Shown: positions 59,758 through 64,000 of the stretch, one piece after another
How positions within the stretch are numbered: the stretch's first letter is position 1
Layout of the letters: every line of letters starts with the position of its first letter
NCBI GenBank assembly: GCA_963627915.1
Contig: CAVGCY010000056.1
Location: forward strand, 1-64,000
From: CALACW01 sp963627915
GTDB lineage: Bacteria > Bacillota > Clostridia > Oscillospirales > Acutalibacteraceae
Reading direction: 5' to 3'
DNA length: 64,000 nucleotides
The notes under the pieces: model-generated
Database searches by the model: none
The model's input: the letters and a program-made list of their open reading frames with translations, nothing else
What the model was told of the DNA's origin: nothing
Translations under genes and position numbers: made by a program

Positions 59758-60789
59758 ATGGACGAAAATACCGGCAAAATTCAGCAGGCGTTTGAGGAAC
59801 GCATTGCCGAAATAAAATCATCCGCAGAGCTTGAGCAGCTGCGAATCGACTTTCTCGGCAAAAAGGGTCACGTCGCGTCCCTCATGGGTTCGCTCAAATC
59901 CGTTGCACCGGAGAAGAAAAAGGAATTCGGACAGACTGTCAACAAATTAAAACAGCAGATTGAAAATTCGATTCAGGACAAGCTTGAAAAGATTGCAAAG
60001 CTTGAGGAGCAGAGGCTCATAAATTCTGCGGAGGATTACGACGTAACTCTTCCCTCGGAGGCTGACAGAGGGTCGTTTCACCCGATTACGGTAATACAGC
60101 GCGAGGTTGAGGAAATTTTCCGCACAATGGGCTTTACGATAGAGGATTTCAAGGAGATAGTAAACGACTACGAATGTTTTGAGGCTCTCAATATTCCGAA
60201 GCACCATCCCGCAAGAGATATGCAGGATACGTATTACCTCTCAACGGGCGACCAGCTTCTCAAAACGCAGACATCCGCCGCTCAAAACGCCATTATGAAG
60301 AAATACGGCGCGCCTTTGAGAGCCGTTTTTCCGGGCAGATGCTTCAGAAACGAATCAACCGACGCATGTCACGAAAACACGTTTTTCCAGATGGAGGGCA
60401 TAATGATAGACGAGGATATCTCGATATCCAATCTTATCTACTTCATGAAAACTATGCTTTCAGAGGTATTTCAGGACGATATAACGGTAAGGCTGCGTCC
60501 CGGATTTTTCCCGTTCGTCGAACCCGGATTCGAGCTTGACATTCAGTGCCGCATATGCGGCGGCAAAGGCTGTCCCTCGTGCAAAAACTCCGGCTGGCTC
60601 GAACTTTGTCCGTGCGGTATGATTCATCCCAACGTTCTCGAAGCCGGCGGAATCGACCCCGAAAAATATACGGGCTTCGCATTCGGACTCGGACTTACAA
60701 GACTTGCGATGATGAAATACGGAGTTAAGGATATCAGAGTTTTCAACTCCGGCAATCTCAAAGCTTTGTCGCAGTTTGAGTCGAAATAA
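59758..60789 (+). CDS. pheS: Phenylalanyl-tRNA synthetase alpha subunit
   Basis: Catalytic subunit of the (alpha-beta)2 enzyme. The 343-residue protein has an N-terminal coiled-coil (about 1-85: NKLKQQIENSIQDKLEKIAKLEEQ), class II motif 1 near RGSFHPITVIQREVEEIFRTMGF, the HPARDMQDTYYL motif, the FRNESTDACHENTFFQMEG motif 2 and FGLGLTRLAMMKYGV motif 3. A CRICGGKGCPSCKNSG insert holds four cysteines that may bind zinc. I chose ATG 59758 with AAAGGA about ten bases upstream; the ATG at 59740 lies before this site. pheT follows after 15 bases. Confidence 0.96.
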   Translation: MDENTGKIQQAFEERIAEIKSSAELEQLRIDFLGKKGHVASLMGSLKSVAPEKKKEFGQTVNKLKQQIENSIQDKLEKIAKLEEQRLINSAEDYDVTLPSEADRGSFHPITVIQREVEEIFRTMGFTIEDFKEIVNDYECFEALNIPKHHPARDMQDTYYLSTGDQLLKTQTSAAQNAIMKKYGAPLRAVFPGRCFRNESTDACHENTFFQMEGIMIDEDISISNLIYFMKTMLSEVFQDDITVRLRPGFFPFVEPGFELDIQCRICGGKGCPSCKNSGWLELCPCGMIHPNVLEAGGIDPEKYTGFAFGLGLTRLAMMKYGVKDIRVFNSGNLKALSQFESK

Positions 60790-60804
60790 GGAGGGAGTTT
60801 AAAT

Positions 60805-63168
60805 ATGTTTATATCAATGAATTGGGTCAGGGAATTTGTCAATCTCGACGGTCTTGATCTTGAAAAGCTTATCCGCCGTTTTACTCTTTCCACGGCGGAG
60901 GTAGAGGATATTTATTATAAAGGCAACGATATAAAGGATGTTGTTGTCGGACAGATTCTGTCCGTTGAAAATCATCCCGATTCAAAAAAACTCCATTTGC
61001 TCAAGGTTGACGTCGGAAGCGAGGTTCTGGATATCGTATGCGGCGCGCCTAACGTTAAACCCGGCATGAAAACGGCTGTCGCAAAGTGCGGCGGCAGAGT
61101 TCCCGCAGGTGAAATCAATAAAGCGACGCTGGCGGGCTTCGATTCGTACGGCATGTGCTGTTCGCAGGCGGAGCTTGGCATAAGCGACGACAATTCGGGC
61201 ATATGGGAGATAACGGACGACTTAAAAAACGGAACGGATATTCTTGACGCATACCCGATTAAGGATGTAGTATTTGAAGTTGATAACAAGTCGATAACGA
61301 ACCGCCCCGACCTCTGGGGACATTACGGAATTGCAAGAGAATTTTCCGCAATCACAAAAAGACCGCTTAAGGACGTTGAAATATTTACCGATTCCTGCAC
61401 CACGGGCGAGGCCGTTCCGGTAAGTGTTACGAGGGATGATCTTGTTTACAGATATATTTCTCTTAAAATTTCGGGAGTTACAAAGACCGTCAGCCCCATG
61501 GCAATGCAGATAAGGCTTTACTACTGCGGAATGAGGGGAATCAATCTCCTTGCTGACCTTACGAACTATGTAATGCTTGAGCTTGGTCAGCCCATGCATG
61601 CGTTTGACGCAAGAAAGATTGACGCTATAAAAATCGGCACGCCGGCAGAGCCTTTTAAATTCAAAACTCTTGATAATATTGAACGCGATATCGATGAAAA
61701 CACGCTTATGATTTACAATAACGATACACCCGTCGCCGTAGCGGGAGTTATGGGCGGACTTGATTCCGAGATAGTCGGAACGACCGATTCCGTTGTTTTG
61801 GAGAGCGCAAACTTCGACGGCGTAAGCGTCAGAAAAACTTCGTCAAGACTTGCTCTGAGAACGGACGCAAGCATGCGTTATGAAAAGATTCTCGACCCCG
61901 AGCTTACGATGACTGCGACAAGGCGTTTCGTTAAATTATTAAAAGACGTCGACCCCGGATGCTATATAGATTCCAAATTAAACGACGTTTATGTAAAGCA
62001 TTATCCCGTCATTACGCTTACGTTTGACAAAAAATATGTCGACCGCTATACGGGCATAGAGATAAGCAACGAGCAGATTTTGGAAACGCTCGATTCGCTC
62101 GGATTCGACGCATCTTTTGACGGCGATAATTTTACAGTCGTCGTTCCCTCGTGGAGAGCGACGAAGGACGTTACAATCAAAGCCGATATTATCGAGGAAA
62201 TTACCCGTATTTACGGCTATGACAACTTTAAAATCGTCACGACCCGTTCGCCGTTAAAGCCCGTACGCGCCGAGGTATGCAAAGACGAGGATTACAGAAT
62301 CAAGGATCTGCTTGTCGATAAGTTCAATCTTCATGAGGTTCATTCGTACATCTGGTGCGACGGTAAGAAGTATAAGAAGCTCGGAATTGACATTGAGGAT
62401 AACGTAAGGATTCTCAATATCGCTTCCGCCGATAACGGAACTGTCAGAAATTCGATGATTCCCACGCTCCTTTCCATGACCTACGAGAATAAATCGTACG
62501 CTCCCTCGTTCGGCATATTCGAGATAGGCAGGGTCACCGACGGTACCGCCGAAAACGGCTATTGCATCGAAAGAAAAAGGCTCGGAATCACTCTCTTCGA
62601 CAAAACCGCAAGCGAAAAAGAGCTTTATTTCAAAATGCTTGCTATGGTCAAGTTCTTATTCAAATCGATTAAAAAGGCTGAGCCGACGCTTGCAAAGTCA
62701 GAAACGCGGCACAGCTGGCAGCATCCGAAGAATACCGCCGAAATCACTTATGACGAGAGAAAATGCGGATATATCTGCACGCTTCATCCTACGGTAAATC
62801 AGAAGATTGATAAAAACGCTTCGATTGTCTGTGCGGAAATCGACCTTGACGAGTTTTATCAGACAAAGGTATGCGATATGGAATTTATCGAGCCGTCGAA
62901 ATTCCCTTCAATCGACGTTGATCTTTCACTTATCGTTTCCGAGGGACAGAGATACGCCGATATCAGGAAGTGCTGGACTTCTCTCAATCTTGCCGACCTT
63001 AAATCCGATACGGTTATCGATATGTTCGAGCTTGCCGGAGTCAGAAGTATAACGGTTCGTCTTTCGTTCTCGTCAAACGACAGAACGCTGTCAATGGAGG
63101 AAATACAGGAGCAGACGGACAAAATACTTGAAAATCTCAAGACCATAGGCGTAACGCTTAAGGCGTAA
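60805..63168 (+). CDS. pheT: Phenylalanyl-tRNA synthetase beta subunit
   Basis: The 787-residue subunit supports editing and tRNA binding. It shows the N-terminal tRNA-binding OB domain (VVGQILSVENHPDSKKLHLLKV; IVCGAPNVKPGMKTAVA), B3/B4 editing domain (NRPDLWGHYGIAREFSAI; DLTNYVMLELGQPMHAFD), B5 domain with the class II-like core, and the C-terminal anticodon-binding FDX-ACB domain (PSIDVDLSLIVSEGQRYADI ... VRLSFSSNDRTLSMEEI). Length is the usual one. GGAGGGAG precedes ATG 60805. A terminator hairpin lies about 20 bases past the stop. Confidence 0.96.
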   Translation: MFISMNWVREFVNLDGLDLEKLIRRFTLSTAEVEDIYYKGNDIKDVVVGQILSVENHPDSKKLHLLKVDVGSEVLDIVCGAPNVKPGMKTAVAKCGGRVPAGEINKATLAGFDSYGMCCSQAELGISDDNSGIWEITDDLKNGTDILDAYPIKDVVFEVDNKSITNRPDLWGHYGIAREFSAITKRPLKDVEIFTDSCTTGEAVPVSVTRDDLVYRYISLKISGVTKTVSPMAMQIRLYYCGMRGINLLADLTNYVMLELGQPMHAFDARKIDAIKIGTPAEPFKFKTLDNIERDIDENTLMIYNNDTPVAVAGVMGGLDSEIVGTTDSVVLESANFDGVSVRKTSSRLALRTDASMRYEKILDPELTMTATRRFVKLLKDVDPGCYIDSKLNDVYVKHYPVITLTFDKKYVDRYTGIEISNEQILETLDSLGFDASFDGDNFTVVVPSWRATKDVTIKADIIEEITRIYGYDNFKIVTTRSPLKPVRAEVCKDEDYRIKDLLVDKFNLHEVHSYIWCDGKKYKKLGIDIEDNVRILNIASADNGTVRNSMIPTLLSMTYENKSYAPSFGIFEIGRVTDGTAENGYCIERKRLGITLFDKTASEKELYFKMLAMVKFLFKSIKKAEPTLAKSETRHSWQHPKNTAEITYDERKCGYICTLHPTVNQKIDKNASIVCAEIDLDEFYQTKVCDMEFIEPSKFPSIDVDLSLIVSEGQRYADIRKCWTSLNLADLKSDTVIDMFELAGVRSITVRLSFSSNDRTLSMEEIQEQTDKILENLKTIGVTLKA

Positions 63169-63184
63169 AAAAATAAAATACGGA

Positions 63185-63214
63185 AAGGCGTTGACTTTTT
63201 ACGGTCAGCGCCTT
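63185..63214. terminator. Bidirectional terminator between pheT and argD
   Basis: AAGGCGTTGAC and GTCAGCGCCTT arms around eight bases; T-runs are short but present on both sides. Confidence 0.75.
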
Positions 63215-63245
63215 GTTATTATGTATGTAAACAATAATTTGCAGA

Positions 63246-64000
63246 TTATTGTTTACATGCGTTTTTAATTATCTCCGTCGCCTGTTTCAGCTGTTCAAAC
63301 GGAATATTCAGCGCGGGGAGAAGACGTACCTTGTCCTTTGCGGTAAGGCACAGCACGCCGTTATTCATGCATTCGGCTACAACGTCCTTCGCGCTCTTTT
63401 TTGTTTTGATTCCTATCATAAGCCCCATACCGCTGACGCATTCGACGCCGTCGGCGTTCGAAAGGGTTGAAAATACGTATTCGCTTTTCTTTTTGACTTC
63501 GTCCAAAAGAGAATCGTCAATACGGCTTAAAATACTGACCGCTCCGGCGCAGCATACGGGATTTCCGCCGAATGTGGAACCGTGGTCGCCGGCTTTTAAT
63601 ACGTTTTTGACTTTTTCGCCCATTATTGCCGCTCCTATAGGCAGACCGCCGCCGAGTCCCTTTGCCGTTGAAACTATATCGGGTTTAAGATTATAATTCA
63701 TATACGCATAAAGACTGCCTGTCCTGCCGTTGCCCGTCTGAACCTCGTCGATAATCAGCGGAATATCGTTTTTTTCCGCTTCTTCCTGAGCGCAGAGCGC
63801 AAATTCCTTATCAAGCGCAATGACTCCGCCTTCACCCTGTACGATTTCGATCATTATGCCTGCGGGCTTTACTTTGCCGACAAGCCTTCTGAGTTCATCG
63901 CAGTCGTTTGCCGTACAGTAAACGAAGCCGTCCGTCAGCGGAGTGAAATCCTCGTGGAATTTATCCTGTCCCGTGGCTGCGAGTGTTGTTATTGTTCTGC
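63246..64000 (-). CDS. argD: Acetylornithine aminotransferase, 3' part only
   Basis: PLP-dependent class III aminotransferase of arginine synthesis, converting N-acetylglutamate semialdehyde to N-acetylornithine. The frame is open to the window edge, so the N-terminus is outside. Visible parts are GRTITTLAATGQDKFHEDF upstream of the internal Met, IVQGEGGV, LIIDEVQTGNGRTGSLYAY with the Asp that contacts PLP, STAKGLGGGLPIGA with the Schiff-base lysine, and FGGNPVCCAGAVSIL. The sequence favours argD over GABA or ornithine aminotransferases, but the C-terminal region alone leaves some doubt. It is convergent with pheT and ends shortly after the shared terminator. Confidence 0.88.
   Translation of the reverse strand, partial: RTITTLAATGQDKFHEDFTPLTDGFVYCTANDCDELRRLVGKVKPAGIMIEIVQGEGGVIALDKEFALCAQEEAEKNDIPLIIDEVQTGNGRTGSLYAYMNYNLKPDIVSTAKGLGGGLPIGAAIMGEKVKNVLKAGDHGSTFGGNPVCCAGAVSILSRIDDSLLDEVKKKSEYVFSTLSNADGVECVSGMGLMIGIKTKKSAKDVVAECMNNGVLCLTAKDKVRLLPALNIPFEQLKQATEIIKNACKQ

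Noticed and set aside
1..64000. CRISPR arrays, rRNA genes and tRNA genes
   Set aside because: No spaced short repeats with unique spacers, no rRNA sequence, and no complete cloverleaf was seen on reading both strands.

Overview
The window looks like a chromosomal segment of an anaerobic, spore-forming, fermentative Firmicute of class Clostridia, probably near the Ruminococcaceae/Oscillospiraceae. The basis is gene content, not a database match: dipicolinate synthase genes dpaAB (spores), two [FeFe] hydrogenases, a type III glutamine synthetase, four secreted proteins with dockerin-type repeats, a tRNA-Phe T-box, long-form HPF, and AGGAGG-type ribosome sites throughout.

Layout. 1-1.5 kb: a tight string of small unrecognised genes, probably accessory DNA, followed by a repeat- and hairpin-rich gap. 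2-9.7 kb: lactate dehydrogenase; an anchored secreted protein; a three-gene set (HPr-kinase-like protein, radical SAM/SPASM enzyme, PqqD-like protein) that looks like peptide maturation without a visible precursor; an oxidoreductase; a lipid pair (DagK-like kinase, cdsA). 9.8-16 kb: two secreted dockerin proteins with cysteine-peptidase signatures, a small gene broken by a MITE, and dpaAB. 16-18.3 kb: an ATP-grasp gene whose promoter lies inside a tyrosine-recombinase segment bounded by inverted repeats, i.e. a likely ON/OFF switch. 18.4-30 kb: glnN with a structured leader, a secreted lipase-like protein, metG-tatD-pfkB, glpQ, rpsO and pnp. 30-36 kb: a large LRR/dockerin protein with an exact 231-bp tandem duplication, a CDF transporter, a phosphoesterase and a DUF1275 protein. 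36.3-37.9 kb: a DUF4143 remnant and about 1 kb with no recognisable gene but an intact promoter and structured leader. 37.9-41.9 kb: glmS, a membrane protein, a YfcE-type phosphodiesterase and a kinase-like phosphotransferase.

42-46.8 kb holds five genes that belong together: two [2Fe-2S] thioredoxin-fold ferredoxins, a PAS-linked sensory-type [FeFe] hydrogenase, a SpoIIE/PP2C phosphatase and a ferredoxin-like catalytic-type [FeFe] hydrogenase. They suggest a redox or H2-sensing module that signals through a phosphatase. 46.9-54.8 kb: a dockerin protein, the methionine operon metF / separate reactivation protein / short metH, a second MITE copy, a radical SAM protein and hpf. 55-63.2 kb: recG and pheST, divergent, separated by an AT-rich type II restriction-modification cassette bounded by perfect 23-bp direct repeats. 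argD runs off the right end.

The best candidates for something new are the recombinase switch, the hydrogenase/phosphatase module, the HPrK/radical SAM/PqqD set and the structured glnN leader. All functional claims rest on reading motifs and context; no search or alignment was run.
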